From assembly GCF_050908995.1 (NCBI RefSeq), contig NC_135122.1:961001-1025000 (forward strand): a DNA stretch of 64,000 bases. The letters are read 5' to 3'. This document shows positions 45,230-57,901 of the stretch, piece after piece. The notes under the pieces are model-generated. The model saw nothing but the letters and a program-made list of their open reading frames with translations. It was not told where the DNA came from and made no database searches. The position numbers were made by a program, and so were the translations under genes. How positions within the stretch are numbered: the stretch's first letter is position 1; the number at the start of each line of letters is the position of its first letter. This stretch comes from Andrena cerasifolii. Taxonomy: Eukaryota > Arthropoda > Insecta > Hymenoptera > Andrenidae.

Positions 45230-46830
45230 ATTTTGGAAAATCCTTCGAGATACATATGTTTATATGTCACTAAAGACTACAACATATCCAAGTTTCACGA
45301 AAATGTGAAATATTACTCCGATAAGTGTCCGATTTCGCGTGGAATGGCCCCTTGCCGTTCTCTCTCCCTTTCCTCTATCTCCTCCCACTTCATCTGCTCG
45401 CTCACTCCTATCCTATCCCCCATCTTTCTTTCTCCCATCCTAATCCTTGTCTGTCCAAGAGCTCTCTTTCTCTCAACTCCTCCTTCTCCCCCATCTACTT
45501 GCTTGCTCTCCATCCATTCTTTCTCTCATCTGTGTTTCAAACCTTCATCCTATTTTCTCCATTCTTAGCCTCATCTTGTCCGTCTCCATCTCCTCCTATA
45601 CCGTGTAAACTGGTATTCTCCAATCTATTCCCCGTACCCACCTTACAAACCTTTCGTGCACCCTCTCCATTGTTTCTCTCTCTTTCTACTCACAAATGTC
45701 TGCACCACACCCGACGACCGGCCAGATGAATAGGTCAAATAACCTTAACCTCCTCATCCAGTTTTTTCTCAACCTAGTCTTGCCAATACCCCACACCTGC
45801 TTCATAACCCTGATCGCCTTTATCGTTCTCTCTTTTATAAGCGCTTCCTGCCCTCTGTTTTTCTGCAGCACATAACCCAGATATCTATATTCTTTCACCA
45901 CCTTCGTTTCCTTCCCCTCTTAATACCAACGCATTTTCCTCATCCTCCTCCTTTTCTGAACCTCATCACCTTGGTGTTTTTCACGTTTGGCTCTAACTTT
46001 TTCCTTCGTAGGTAATTGCCCCGGTATCATTCCCTTCTCTCCTCCTATTTTCACCCCTCCCCATCCTGAATGCCTCCCCCATATCTGCCATTAGGATATT
46101 AAACAGCATCAGGCTTAAAGGTCAGGCTTAGAGGTCAACTTCCCTCCCTACCCTTATTCTATTCCTCGATTCTCCACATAACTCCCCTATCCTTTCCCTT
46201 AGTCCTTATCCCTCTTTCCCTTAGCACTTCCCCCGACACTCATCTGTCCACTGAAACAAACGTGGCTTTCAGGTCCATAAAGATCGCCACCATTTTACCT
46301 TCCTTCTTTACAAGTTGCCTGTTAATAATATAGTTCAGCACATATATTGTACCTATCACCCTCACCTCCTTCCTAAATCTCGTCTGATTCAGTGGCAGTA
46401 ACCCCTTCTCCTACATTTCTTCGCTGAGCGTTTCCCCCAATATTCCCGCATATATTTTGTACAGTGTTGGTATTTTTATCCCCTATTGATTCACTTTTAT
46501 CCCTTGTCCTTTTTTAACTACAGGCACCATTATACCTTTCTTCCACAATTACCACCAACATTCTCCTCTCCACACATTTTTACACATCTCTTCCGCCCAA
46601 TTCGCCACGCCCCCCTCTCCGTATTTCCATACCTCGCTGAATATTTCATCTATACCTAGTACCTTCCTGTCATACAAGTTTCTTACTGTCCTCCTAACCT
46701 CCTCCCAGAGCCCTGCGACGGGTGGGTTTGATCCGCTTGTTACCCGACTGTATCTCGATGCGCTCGAACCGCCTGGACCCGAACTTTCACTAACCCGCAA
46801 TACCCGCGATAGATGATTTGGGTTATCGTT
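45230..46830 (-). pseudogene. Non-LTR retrotransposon RT, heavily mutated
   Basis: The - strand holds, in order, KVLGIDEIFSEVWKYGEGGV (about 46640), an RT stretch with YIINRQLVKKEGKMVAIFMD (about 46300), and EYRYLGYVLQKNRGQEALIK (about 45890), in several frames. These match the fingers/palm and thumb of non-LTR reverse transcriptases common in insects. Many stops and shifts make it a dead copy. Confidence 0.7.
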
Positions 46831-47163
46831 GGGAGGATCAATCGCGGGTAAAACGCCCGTTACCCGTCCGTCTTTCGATTCAGCCAACCCACCCGTGCCC
46901 GTGGCGGATGAGTCGGGTCATCGTTGATTTCTATCCGCTTGAGGCGCCCGAGGCGGCCAAGAGTGGTGTATACGCGTGATGACGTCATGACCCGTGACTG
47001 CTTCGGGAGTTTCCCGGATTCGGATGTCTCAGACGTCCCGGACGCCACGGGCCGGGCGGATAGAAATTAAGGATGACCCGACTCATCCGCCACGGGCACG
47101 GGTGGGTTGGGTGAATCGAAAGACGGCCGGGTAACAGGCGTTTTACCCGCGATATATCCTCCC
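46831..47163. repeat. Palindrome with 108-bp arms and a CRE-like core
   Basis: The arms 46831-46938 and 47056-47163 are reverse complements with few mismatches (GGGTAAAACGCC, CGTGCCCGTGGCGGATGAGT). The loop of about 117 bp contains TGATGACGTCATGA. Confidence 0.8.
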
Positions 47164-48062
47164 GTTGCAGTGCTCTGCTACCGCCGCTCAATTCGCTCTC
47201 TGAACTTCCCCTTCCAGTCTCAATCCAATCCTTTTTTCTTTTGTCGTCCTGCTCCTCCTTTTCTTCCTCTATCTTTTTTCTCCTCTCACGTTTACTATCA
47301 GTGGTTAATGGTCCACATCCACGTTGTCTGCGATCTTCAGCTTTTTTACTCATCCTGGATCATTTTTCTATTGATAAGAACATACTATTTTATGAAAAGA
47401 AGAATATTATTATGAAGATTTTATTACTCACATTATTTATTGGTCTTAAATTGAAAAGTCCTTTTAGAAAAAACTATAAGTGCCAAAAATCAAATTTTCA
47501 GGAGAGAGAAAAACTTCTTCCAATTTAAATTATTTACGGAATTTTGATTGGTGCATATGCTTCAGTATTCAATAACCCAAATGCAGCACAAAATTTTCTA
47601 TTTTTTTCATATAAATATATAGTTCAAATTCATAAAAAAAGAATTTCATTTGTAGAAAACCCTGTATGTGCCACTTCTTAAGTGTAGAAAAAACGGAATG
47701 TGTCATTCATTTAAATTTGCAAGCACTGTAAGTTCCTAGCTAATTCGCTCTCATATTGCTTTCTACAGAAGTGACGTTGGGCTATCTTGTAGCACTATTG
47801 GTAACTTATTCATAAAGGGAAATTACATTAAAAGTCTATACTATAGTATTGCCATTGGCACTTACAATTAGAACATTTTCCGATATATTTTTTTTTTTAA
47901 TTTTCGCACTTACAGCGTTTTCTACAAGGACTCTTCAATTCTTGTTTCGGATTTGCAGCTTAGCACATGTAAAGAATCATTTTATAAAAGTACAATCTTC
48001 CTTTGCAAGAGGAACTTCCGTCTTCAAACCGCATTAAATGTGATTATCATTCTCTCTTTTAG
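47164..48062. other. Filamin intron sequence, nothing recognised
   Basis: AT-rich with several GTGCCA words; no gene. The last 20 bases form the splice acceptor (TTCTCTCTTTTAG). Confidence 0.5.
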
Positions 48063-48450
48063 GTAAATTATGGCGGAGTAGCTACAAAAGAGTCTCCCTA
48101 TAGGATGAAAGTAGAAGTGCCTTTAAATCCTGCGAAGGTAGTAGCTTATGGGCCTGGTCTTGAAAAAGGTGTAAAGTCAAATACTCCTACATATTTTAAC
48201 GTTGATTGTTCCGAAGCGGGAACGGGTGAACTTCGCGTCAGTATGGAAAATTCTGAACGAAGGGAGATTCCCTATTCACTGACAGATAACGACGATGGCA
48301 CATATAACGTTAACTATGTAGCACCTCAACCAGGAACTTATTTGGTAAATTTGAACTACGGGGGATTGACTGTACCCCAGTGTCCTATACATGTAAACGT
48401 TCAACCATCTATAGATGTCTCCAAGATTAAAGTTGACGGTCTTGCCCGAA
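48063..48450 (+). CDS. cher: Filamin internal exon (end of one repeat plus a complete repeat)
   Basis: The acceptor TCTCTTTTAG ends at 48062 and the donor CGAA/GTAAGTAC follows 48450. The 388 bases begin in phase 0 (VNYGGVATKESPY, finishing the previous repeat) and end with one base of a codon. They encode a further filamin repeat (VVAYGPGLEKGV, YFNVDCSEAGTGELRV, DNDDGTYNVNYVAPQPGTY, CPIHVNV) and a linker (DVSKIKVDGLAR). The next exon at 62445 supplies the two missing codon bases. Confidence 0.95.
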
Positions 48451-48606
48451 GTAAGTACAAAATCAACTTGTGTTATATTTTAACTATTATAACTGCGTAT
48501 TAAATTTTCGTACTACATTATTCCATAGAAAATATGGAAATACCATAATAATTAAAAGCATTGACTTTTGCATTTGAATTGACTTATGAGCTACCTTTCT
48601 TCTTAA

Positions 48607-49713
48607 GGGTACTAAGGTCATGTTCAGATATATTGGCCGGTGAGTTCGGTTTCGCGAGCAGCGCGCGGGGAGAAATCAGCCACCACCACCTGACGATCGT
48701 GGATTGGCAGTTGAAGTTGCTTGGCTCCCGGAGGGTATGATGGGGTGACAGGAATACTGCTCGGCTCCGCCTGAACGAAGCCGTGTAGCTGTTGTTTATT
48801 CTTAGCGTAGTAGTTGTGTGCGTTACGTAGATATGCGTAAACCAATACGAGATGAAGTTACCGAGAAAGAATCAATGTTCTGACCAATAAAACTCCTGAT
48901 TCTTTTCGGACCTAACGCACACCTATTGTGATGTATGTATTTCTACGGTAAGAACTCGGTTTGACCTACACGTGAGGAGCTTGGCGTTATCCCCACCACT
49001 TCTGACTCGCCCTTGTTCTGTGAAGGCGAGATCGAGATGGAACGAGAACAAGAAAAAAACGAGAAAGTGTTGGGGATGCTTCGCTGCGTATATACGTATC
49101 TCACGGGCACCGAATTTCCACCGCGCGGTGAGCAGGCCTAGCCCGAGAGAGAGTGAGAACGTTAAGAAAAAGAGCACCGAACAGGCAGGCGGTATGGTGG
49201 GAGGGTATCTCTCATGAAACTCACCGGCCAATATATCTGAGTATGACCTTAGGCACTCGTTCGTGTCCAAAATGAAGCATTTCTGTTTCAATTAATGACA
49301 AAGAAACAAATTGAAACTGATACTTGTTCTATGGCACGAAGTTTATTAACATCATAAGCTTTAAAAAACATGTTTGTTTAGTCCAAAATATGGATTATAT
49401 ATGACGCTATAGATGGATCATTAAAGAAACTTTTTAAAAAAGTTTCTTTTGTTTTACAGTGATAACTCAAACACAGAGGCTCCAATCGATTCAAATCAAA
49501 TTCAAGCATGTTCACAAAATGTGTAGTTTCGGACCCTCTTTAATGATCTATCTGCAGCATCATATATAATACATATTTTTGACTAAACAAACATGTTCTT
49601 AAAGCTTATGGTGTTAATAAACTTCTTGCGAAAGTCTTAGTTTCAATTTGCTTCTTTGTAATTAATTGAAATAAAAATACTTCATTTTAGACAGGAACGA
49701 CTGCGTAGTACCC
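48607..49713. mobile_element. Foldback element with TTAA target, interrupted by a MITE
   Basis: GGGTACTA and TAGTACCC ends are flanked by TTAA (48603-48606, 49714-49717). The arms match through TGAAG, TTTCAATTAAT and CAAATTGAAACT segments. TTAA targets are characteristic of piggyBac-mobilised elements. The left arm is split by the element at 48615-49249. Confidence 0.7.
48615..49249. mobile_element. 635-bp MITE nested in the foldback element, TA duplication
   Basis: Inverted ends of about 33 bp (AGGTCAT, then CAGATATATTGGCCGGTGAG) are flanked by TA (48613-48614, 49250-49251). There is no coding capacity. It is younger than the element it interrupts. Confidence 0.78.
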
Positions 49714-49717
49714 TTAA

Positions 49718-52079
49718 GACACGATATTGAAATATTTAAAAATTCTTTAACATTTGGAGATGAAAATACTTTAAAGAGATAAGTTAGGTAGACCATTTAA
49801 TTATTATTCTTTCTATTATTGATTTCTCAGTATTTCTGAAAGTATCACTATTTCACTATTTCGGACTTACCACTTTAGAAACTGAAGGAAGATAATTCTT
49901 TCTGCGTCAATAATGTCTAATAATTTTTTTAAAAAAAAAATTAATATTTAATATTAACAAACGGAGATCCAGCCCTAATGACGTTGACCTTAACATAAGC
50001 TATCAGGGTCAACATTCTAAACAACTTTTTCCTATACATATGACTGGCCGTCATCCTTACTGTCTAAGATATTTGCAACAAATTTTGGTAAACTTTTGTG
50101 TGTGTGGGTGGGGGAGGGGGCATAATGCATGGTAGTTAACCGATGTGAGTTGTTTAGGGATGCTGAAACTGAGACTGCAGTTACAAGCATTGTCCGACGG
50201 CGTGCAACAATTGTTTCTTTTTTGTCTCTTGTCGCGCACAGTAAGTTTAATAAACGTCGCAAACGAACTGATTTTTTGCAGCAGAAGCATGCATTTGTGA
50301 ACGACAACTAGTGGATGAAAATAAATGAGAGTGCTGACTACGCTTGTGGCTGCGTCACAGATACACACACATGGGCAGGATTCAATGTAACAATATTTTT
50401 TTGCAAATATCTTGGAAACCAGAGCCGACCGCTATTTTCGTCAAAGGAAAATGTTGTTCAAAGTGTTGATTTCTACAACATAGTCAACCCTAATCGAAAT
50501 CAGTGGACAGGTAGCTCTTTTTCAAGATTACCAAAAAATAAAACTTGAGTAAAAGTTACTATGTTTCGCGGAGGACATCTTGTGCTGGGCACAAATCTTC
50601 GAGATTTCAAAGTGAGTTTTGAGCGGCAATAAATGACTTGCAACACTAACATATTATAGCAGCGCTGTTCAAGGTCGAACACGCGTGCTCTCGGGGTTCT
50701 CCCACCACCGTTCGCGTCGTCAGAGATACCGCGCGACCCAAAAGAGTCGTCTATACTACTATTGCGAGATGAGATGAAAACCGACTACCCACAAGCTGAA
50801 ATGTCACACGGGCAAGGGGAATCGCCCGCTCGCTCCACCCTATCCCCTCCAAGAAATCCCACTCTTAAAGTGGCCATACCAATGCGCGGTGGCGCGCCGC
50901 AGTACACTGGCGCAATGGAAAAGCATACATCTCAACTCCTATCTGCGATTTTGATCGCGCGCGGCTACGGCAGATTGCTATGCAATCTATGCGCGTCTGC
51001 TCCAGGAGCAACCTAGGTTACTGGAGACGCAACACAATGGGACGAGTGTCTGTTTTCCGCCATTATGGCAGAATCTCCTAGCCGTCCGGTGACCTGTGGC
51101 TGCCATTCGCTCGACTCCTCCAGGAGCAGTCTAGCGACTGGCCGCCCCGCGGCCCATCGTCACAATGGGACAGAATCCCCAGAAATAAGGAAACAAGTCA
51201 GAATTCAAAAGTTATGGAATTATGTTTTTTATATATTTTTTGTAACCTATATATTATTATATGAGCTCTTAAAGAAGGTAAAAATATCATGGCGGCTACT
51301 TCTGATGTATGTGTAAACATGTGTCTAAGTTTGTATGTTTTAGTGCAGAATTTTAAATCGAGTCTTTTAAATTTTGGTGATATAAAAGGAAAATATTTTT
51401 TGGGGATCGAAATGAGTAGTACCTATCGATTCTGCAAAGTAATAGGAAATAATTAGTTCCGTACAGTACTTTTTCCATAAGAAACCCATTGAAAAATTAC
51501 CAGTAATTATTGGCTGTTTAGTTACTTTCCGGGAACTTCCAGCAAATTTCTTTTCTGTTGTATAATCAACACATATTTGTCTTTGCAACTGCGAAAAAAA
51601 ACATTTGGAAATATTTGCCAATAATGAAGTAATTACCTGTATTCTATATCGTACAGTGGGACTGAATCCCAAGAAATAGGGGGAAAATGCAACATCCCAT
51701 TTTTCGCACTGAAAATGCTGAATATTATTAAGGAAGTTCATAAAAAGAGTGTTAATATAAACTGATACGAAGGTTTGACGTTATATAAATAAATAACGTC
51801 AATAATTCCAATAAAACTAAAACAATTAGATAAATATACGTACATGTTATCCCGGTACCGATATACTAAATGGATATTGTTCACAAAGTGTTAATACATT
51901 CCTACGAAATAATACAATATTTGGACAACCTTCCAATCGGCTAATTGGGTGAAGAGATCCAAGAAGCCAGAAATAAAGATTTTAAAATGTATAGAAAAGT
52001 TTGTACGCCCAAAATATTCTCATTGCAATACACACGAAGATGTTTTAAACTTTTTATCGACTTCTTCAGATCCAGCACT
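49718..52079. other. Filamin intron, no recognised gene
   Basis: 50107-50198 matches 63555-63655 (shared AATGCATGGTAG, CGATGTGAG, GAAACTG). Short related segments near 51173 and 51655 share GGGAC and GAATCCC with AGAAATA. The frame at 51367-51741 (-) has no recognisable content. Confidence 0.5.
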
Positions 52080-52464
52080 TATAGGAAGGCAAATCACGGA
52101 TAGAGCGTGATCAGGTGGTCACTCAATAACTGAGGAGAATAATATGTATAGTCCTTTAATAAAAATTGATCTCGCACGGGACGGTTTCTCCAGCCAACGT
52201 CTTTCGTCGGTCGCCAACAGAGAACTGCATCAAACGCAGTCAAAAATCTCCTCAACGGCTACATGACTCAGCCATCACGCCGCCAATACGCCATCGATGG
52301 TCGCTCGCTGTCTCGCTTGTTTATGGCACGGCTTGTAACCATACCCCTAAACTAACAGTCCTTCAAAGCGGTCGGCCGACGATCGGCCAACTGTATGGCT
52401 AATCTCCCTTCGCTCGACACTATCGTCATCAAAACATGCCTACAGTTCGTCCATCCTGACATTT
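52080..52464 (-). repeat. 3' LTR of the second Gypsy element
   Basis: It matches 59966-60297 from TATAGGAAGGCAAATCACGG to TGTATGGCTAATCTCCC. It extends further right to a probable start TGTCAGGATGG on the - strand at 52464. The exact limits are approximate. Confidence 0.7.
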
Positions 52465-52669
52465 TAGCCGTCCCGGCTAAACCTTGACATAACTAAGTAA
52501 TACAATGAAATAGGTACTAACCCACAGCAATACAATATATGATAAAAGATATATGATGCAACACACAAATGTGGTGTATTATTATAAACATAAAATTATT
52601 ACCGATATTAAATATAATCTTATAATTAGATATAGCAAACTTCCTTCAGTTAACTTCCAATAACTCAAA

Positions 52670-53680
52670 TTACGATGCAATATAAGGTTTCATGTTATCA
52701 GGTGCTACTATCCCATTGTAAGGAATTTGAATTACCTGAAACCCGTCGATATTGCCAACTACATAATCACCCTCGCTACACACAGATGCATCCTTTCGCT
52801 TTTTGTTATATTGTCTTTCATTAATTAACTGATTCTTCTCAATGTTCTTTGACGCATTTTCCCGTAGTACTTCTAAATTCCTTTCCTCATCCGACTCTCG
52901 CTCCAACAACAATCGCACACAATCATTTACTTCCCCGAACTGATTTATCCCAAATAACAATCGACTTGGAGTTTCCTTCGTCGTTCGGCAAACCGTATTA
53001 TTAAGGGCATATTCAATTTGTTCGAGCACTCGATCCCATTTTTGTGGAGTTTCACACAGTTTCGCAATCATGGGTGTTACTGTTCGATTGTAACGCTCGA
53101 CTTGACCGTTAGCGCGAGGAGTACCAACCGCAATTAAAACCTGTTCAATCTTTCCCGCTTCCAAAAAATCTTTAAACGCATTGAAAGTAAACGCAGTCCA
53201 CCGATCCATAATCATCCGCTTTGGTTTACTATAGGCTCTAAAATACTCTTTCAAATGCTTAATTGATTCCTCGGATTTAGTCGATTTACACGGAAACAAT
53301 CTCAAAAACTTTGTAAACGCGTCGATTACAGCCAGCACATGCTTGTACCCCTTTCCCGTTTTTTCAAGAGGTCCTAGATGATCTATATGAACTGTATGAA
53401 ACGGTAACCCTTCTTTTGCGATACTGTGTAAATAGCCCTTCTGCTTCCCATTAAGTGGAGAAAATTCGATGCAACGCAAACAATTTGCAATATATTCCTT
53501 CACCTTTTGTCGCAATTTCGGGAACCAGTAAATTTTTGTCACATTACTAATAACCTTATCCAGACCAACATGACCCAAGTCACCATGACATGTACGAATT
53601 ACATTATCCTCCATTGAACGTGGTACATAAAAAAACAATTTTTTCAGTTTATCTTTCCGATACACTAAACCGTCGCGCAA
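52670..53680 (-). pseudogene. Gypsy integrase
   Basis: The frame continues from the RT/RNase H part across the stop at 53683-53681. It has the H2C2 finger (GDLGHVGLDKVI, NCLRCIEF), core acidic motifs VHIDHLGP, MIMDRWTAF and NGQVERYNR, and a C-terminal chromo-less tail ending at 52670. It would insert element cDNA. It reads openly for 336 codons but has no start of its own. Confidence 0.85.
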
Positions 53681-54679
53681 TTAAAAAAACTTCATTTCCG
53701 TTTTCTCCAATTTCTCACGTATTTTACAGATCTCCTCGTCCCGATCTTGGCATATCGAGAGAGTTTGTTCAAAATTATTGCCCTCAATCACCAATACCCC
53801 ATAACATCTACTGAGCGCATCGACATGGCTCATTCTTTTCCCCGGTCGATGTTGTATCTCGTACTCATAATCCTGCAGAAACATCGCCCAACACGAAATT
53901 CGAGGGTTTACGTTTTTATTTTTACTCAAAGTTAAACGAAAACTGTCACAATCTGTGATTACCTTGAATGGTATCCCGCCCAAGTAAATTTGAAAACGTT
54001 TTATCGCGTTTACCACTGCGAGGCACTCAAGCTCGAAACTGTGATATATCGATTCCGCGGGCGACGTGCGCTGACTAAAACATGATATTGGCCTAAAAAG
54101 ATCATCTACTTGCTTCTGCAGAAGAATAGCCCCAAACCCTAACGCGCTTGCGTCACAATGCAATTCCGTCTCTAATGTAGGTGAATAAATCGCCAAAATG
54201 GGTTTCTCCGACAAGTGCCTTTTCAAAGTCTCAAATGCCTCGTTTTCAATCGCCCCAAATGTAAATTTAGCATCTTTCTTGACCAAGCCATATAATGGTT
54301 TTGCAATTATTAAAAATACCTCCTTCGCATTACGCGGAACCGGATAATTAATTACTGCCGCAATATTACTGTCTCTCGGCCGGATCCCCTCCGCACTAAC
54401 GTGATACCCCAAATAATCAACCTCGGTTTGAGCGAAAAAACACTTGTCCAGTCGGAAGGTTAAACGATATTGCCCCGCCACCCGGAAAACTTCGCGCAAA
54501 ATTTCCAATGTTCCTCCAAAATCTCCGTTCCTATGAAAAAAATCATCGAAAAATGGCATCATTTTCCCTTCTCTAATGGAAACTGCAAAAACTTTCTGTA
54601 CAAACCTATGAAACACTTTTGGTGCAATAGTCAAACCAAAAGGACAGTATAAAAATTCAAATTGCCCCAGAGGAGTCAC
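53681..54679 (-). pseudogene. Gypsy RT (second half) and RNase H
   Basis: It begins with FEFLYCPFGL of the RT palm and has MPFFDDFF in place of the usual YxDD. It lacks the conserved segment that normally precedes KPLYGL (a small deletion). RNase H motifs (HCDASALGFGAIL, SFELECLAVV, HVDALSR) follow. It ends at an in-frame TAA. The front half of RT lies beyond the insert at 54697-57569. Confidence 0.83.
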
Positions 54680-56805
54680 GAATGACGTATACTTAAGGGG
54701 GCCGTCTCCTTTTTGTTATGGTCCGAATCGATCGAAGTGCCCTTGTAAACAGACGGACCCTAATGAAACTACTGCGGTCGGTAAAAAGAAGTTGTACAAT
54801 GGTGACATCTACCGGTACTCTACGTAGACGAATTTTTGACAGCATAGTTGCCGCATGTTCTGTTGTCTCCGTCTCTGCCGCGCTGTTTCCACAGCTCCTT
54901 CTATTGAGAAGCTTGGAGGAATACGGCACGAGAGCTGCGTCTAGGCAGCGATCGCCGGGCTCCATGTACCGCTGATGAAGGGGGGAACATCGACAGGAGC
55001 GGTGGTTATGTGTGAGGAACTGCGGTGCGTCAGTCACGCACACATAACCACCGCTGTAGGTGTTTCCTCGTGCATCAGCTGTAGCTGGAGCCCGCCAATT
55101 CCTGCGTCTAGCATCAGAGCCTTGCTGAACGTAAAGGAGGATAGCACTATTGAAAGATAGAGAGGTTGAGTAGTGAAGTTAGGAAACATGTCAATGAAAC
55201 AATACTAATTTAGTATTTATTTATACATAGAACGATGCAATACTTTGTATAATTAATGTGCAAATTCAAAGCATACAATTTGTATAAGGTACATCACCGA
55301 AGTGTAACACGCCGATCGTAATGAAATTTATGAATGCTGTAATTCTTCTAAAAACATATGCCGCTTTTTTTTCATCTAACTATACATCAAATTATCTTTT
55401 ATATCAACAAGAATTGTCTGTTTCAATAATAGTTTTGTACGTGGTTTTCTTCGGAATTGTTATTCCACGGTTGTAAAAATTTATCAATATAAACCAGAGT
55501 TCAGTACTAACAATACTGATATTTGGGAATGTCCCATTAAACGATTTTATTTAGCTACGATCCTCTGTTTGTTTGTTTGTTTGATTCAAATCTGGAAACT
55601 CAATTTTAAGCCACTTCCAACCATCCAATTCCCTCGAAACTTTGCAGAGGTGCGTAGTTTGGTTGACAATACAAAATTATGAAAAAACTCCGAGTGGGTG
55701 AAAAAATTACCTAGTCACCAAGAAATAATAACCCATAACAATAAATCAACCATTCTTCAAGCAAACTGTTAAACTGCGTACAGCAATAAGAGTAATGTAA
55801 ATCCACAAACACTAAAAACTAGAAAAAGTATATTAAAAAATTTATAATAAACGATTTTATGAAAAATGCATTAAAAACTAAAAAATAATTATTTTCTTAT
55901 ACTACAATTTCGATGGTGTATTTTCACATAAAATCGTGGAGCAGGATATCTCGCAACAAATTCATTTCGACACTTGAGGCTATACTAAATTGATTCATAT
56001 TCTGTTATGAAATATCCTGAACCACGTTTTTATTTAAAGTTGAAAAACACCATCGAAATTGTAGCACAACACTAGAAGTATTTTTTAGTTGTTAGTGCCT
56101 TTTTGACGAAATCGTTTAACAGAACATTTTTTTATATATTTTTTGTTTCTAATCAAGTTATAGTGATTACAATAAATCAATCCAATACCTGCAATCAACT
56201 ACCTGTAAAAGAAAATTTGCAGTTTAGCGATATTTTTGTAAAAGGACTTAGTGCCGTGTTTCGACCCCAAATGCCCCACTGTGCGCCGCCGAACAGCCCA
56301 AATCCTCGCTGGTCGGGACCGGCGCGGCGTTTAGCTCGTATCGCGAGCAGAGCCCTAATTCTCAGTGTTCGTTTCTCGCTTCTTTTTAGCTGATAGGGGG
56401 AGCGAGATGGAACGCTTTGCCTGCGCGACGATCGCGCACGGAGAGGACGGAGTGTCAGGCGTCCGAAAGACGGAGCGAGACAAACAACATCTCGTCGTCT
56501 ATCTCGCACCACCCTCGCTCGCTTTCAGTGCCTCTTGCTCGCTCTCGTTTCATGAGACAATACTGTAGTATCTTTTATTTGACTTTATCCAGATATTATC
56601 TTTGCCCATCTCTGTTCTCCAACTGCTTCGCCGTGATTCATTCAAGCCTCCTTGATGGAAAAATATTGATAGGGGAAATGCGGCAACAGCGCGATTCGAC
56701 TCTCGATACGTCTCGGCAACTATGTCTTTCCTACATTTATCGGCTAGATTGGACTTCCACCGGTTTTGATGGTACAAGGCACGAATATACCATCAACGCC
56801 GGTGA

Positions 56806-57029
56806 CGGAGAAACCTTGAAGCTTCATTCTGTCATTTTTCGGGCTGTCCTGAGTACACGATTCATAAATTCATTATTATTTCAACGTACGGTGCTTATTA
56901 GCGTTCAAACGGACCAGACCACCCTGCACGAAAGTCTACTGAAGGCAACTAAACCCGCAAAAACGTCCACCGTGCCGATTCCAGGACGAAAGTTGTAATT
57001 TACGGTTTGCTTACTACATCGCGTATACG
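56806..57029 (+). repeat. Direct repeat copy 1 inside the TTAA element
   Basis: Shares GAAGCTTCATTC, TTCATAAATTCATTATTATT and CGATTCCAGGACGAAAGTTG with 57301-57505. Confidence 0.85.
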
Positions 57030-57300
57030 CAGGCCCGGCGGAACCATGCGCCGCACAAGGGCGCCAGCCGAATGGGACGCTAAAAAAACTAGATCGTACG
57101 CTTAATAATAAAGGAATCTAACACCTCACATAAACTAAATATAAATGTAATTCTTTTAAATATATTAAATAGAAAACAAGTGCAAAAAATTGGGGACAAC
57201 AAAATTTTTTTTGCACAAGGGCGCCAGCTAACCTCGCGTCGGCCCTGCCTACACGTCACGCTGGTGCTACATGGCTGCAGTGCACCATTAGCGCCACCAA

Positions 57301-57505
57301 CGGAGAAGCCTTGAAGCTTCATTCGGACAGTTTTCGAGTCATAAATTCATTATTATTTCAAAGTGGGGTGCTTATTAGCGTTCAAACGCACCAGACCACC
57401 CTGCACAGATGTCTACTGAAGGCAACTGTACCCGCAAAAACTTCCTTCGGGCCGATTCCAGGACGAAAGTTGTAATTTACGATTTGCTTACTACACGCGT
57501 ATACG
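57301..57505 (+). repeat. Direct repeat copy 2 inside the TTAA element
   Basis: About 90 percent alike by eye to copy 1, with a short deletion near 57335. Confidence 0.85.
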
Positions 57506-57573
57506 TGCACGCTTTTCCTAGCTTGTGTGAGCGTACTCACACATTCAAAGGCCCGCGGAGACGGCCCCCTTAA

Positions 57574-57901
57574 TCGAATCCTGAGCCATTTTCACATTAT
57601 AGTATCCGTCTTTCAGATCAAGCGTCGTGAAGAATTTTTTGTTTTTTAACCGATCAATATTATCATCAATAAGCTGACTCGGAAAGTTGTCTTTTACCGT
57701 TATTTTGTTCATTTCGCGATAGTCTATGCAATGTCGTTTCTCACCGTTCTTTTTGATTACTAGAACTATCGGACTACCATAAGGTGACTCACTTGGTCGA
57801 ATAATCTTTCTCTCTAGCAAATTATCCAAAATCACCTGTAATTTTTCTTTATCCGCAAAAGAAAGTCGCCTCGGTCGAAAACTAATTGGTTGCTCATGCT
57901 G
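57574..57901 (-). pseudogene. Gypsy RT (first half)
   Basis: Begins in frame right after the TAG that ends the gag-protease frame and contains SPYGSPIVLVIKKNG, CIDYREMNKITVKDNFP and FFTTLDLKDGYYNV. It stops at the TTAA insert; the palm continues at 54679. Confidence 0.85.

Larger units (their letters stand above)
54697..57569. mobile_element. 2873-bp TTAA-flanked element inserted in the Gypsy RT
   Basis: The 13-bp inverted ends GGGGGCCGTCTCC are flanked by TTAA (54693-54696, 57570-57573), as for piggyBac-type elements. No transposase is recognised. Inside are an inverted repeat (about 55905-55940 with 56025-56075) and a direct repeat (56806-57029 with 57301-57505). A 193-codon frame at 56417-56998 runs into the direct repeat, whose other copy is frameshifted, so I do not call it a gene. 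Confidence 0.8.

Noticed and set aside
51367..51741. 124-codon - strand frame
   Set aside because: AT-rich, no recognisable motif, no splice or promoter context.
56417..56998. 193-codon frame in the TTAA element
   Set aside because: Its second half is a direct repeat whose other copy is frameshifted, with no recognised domain.
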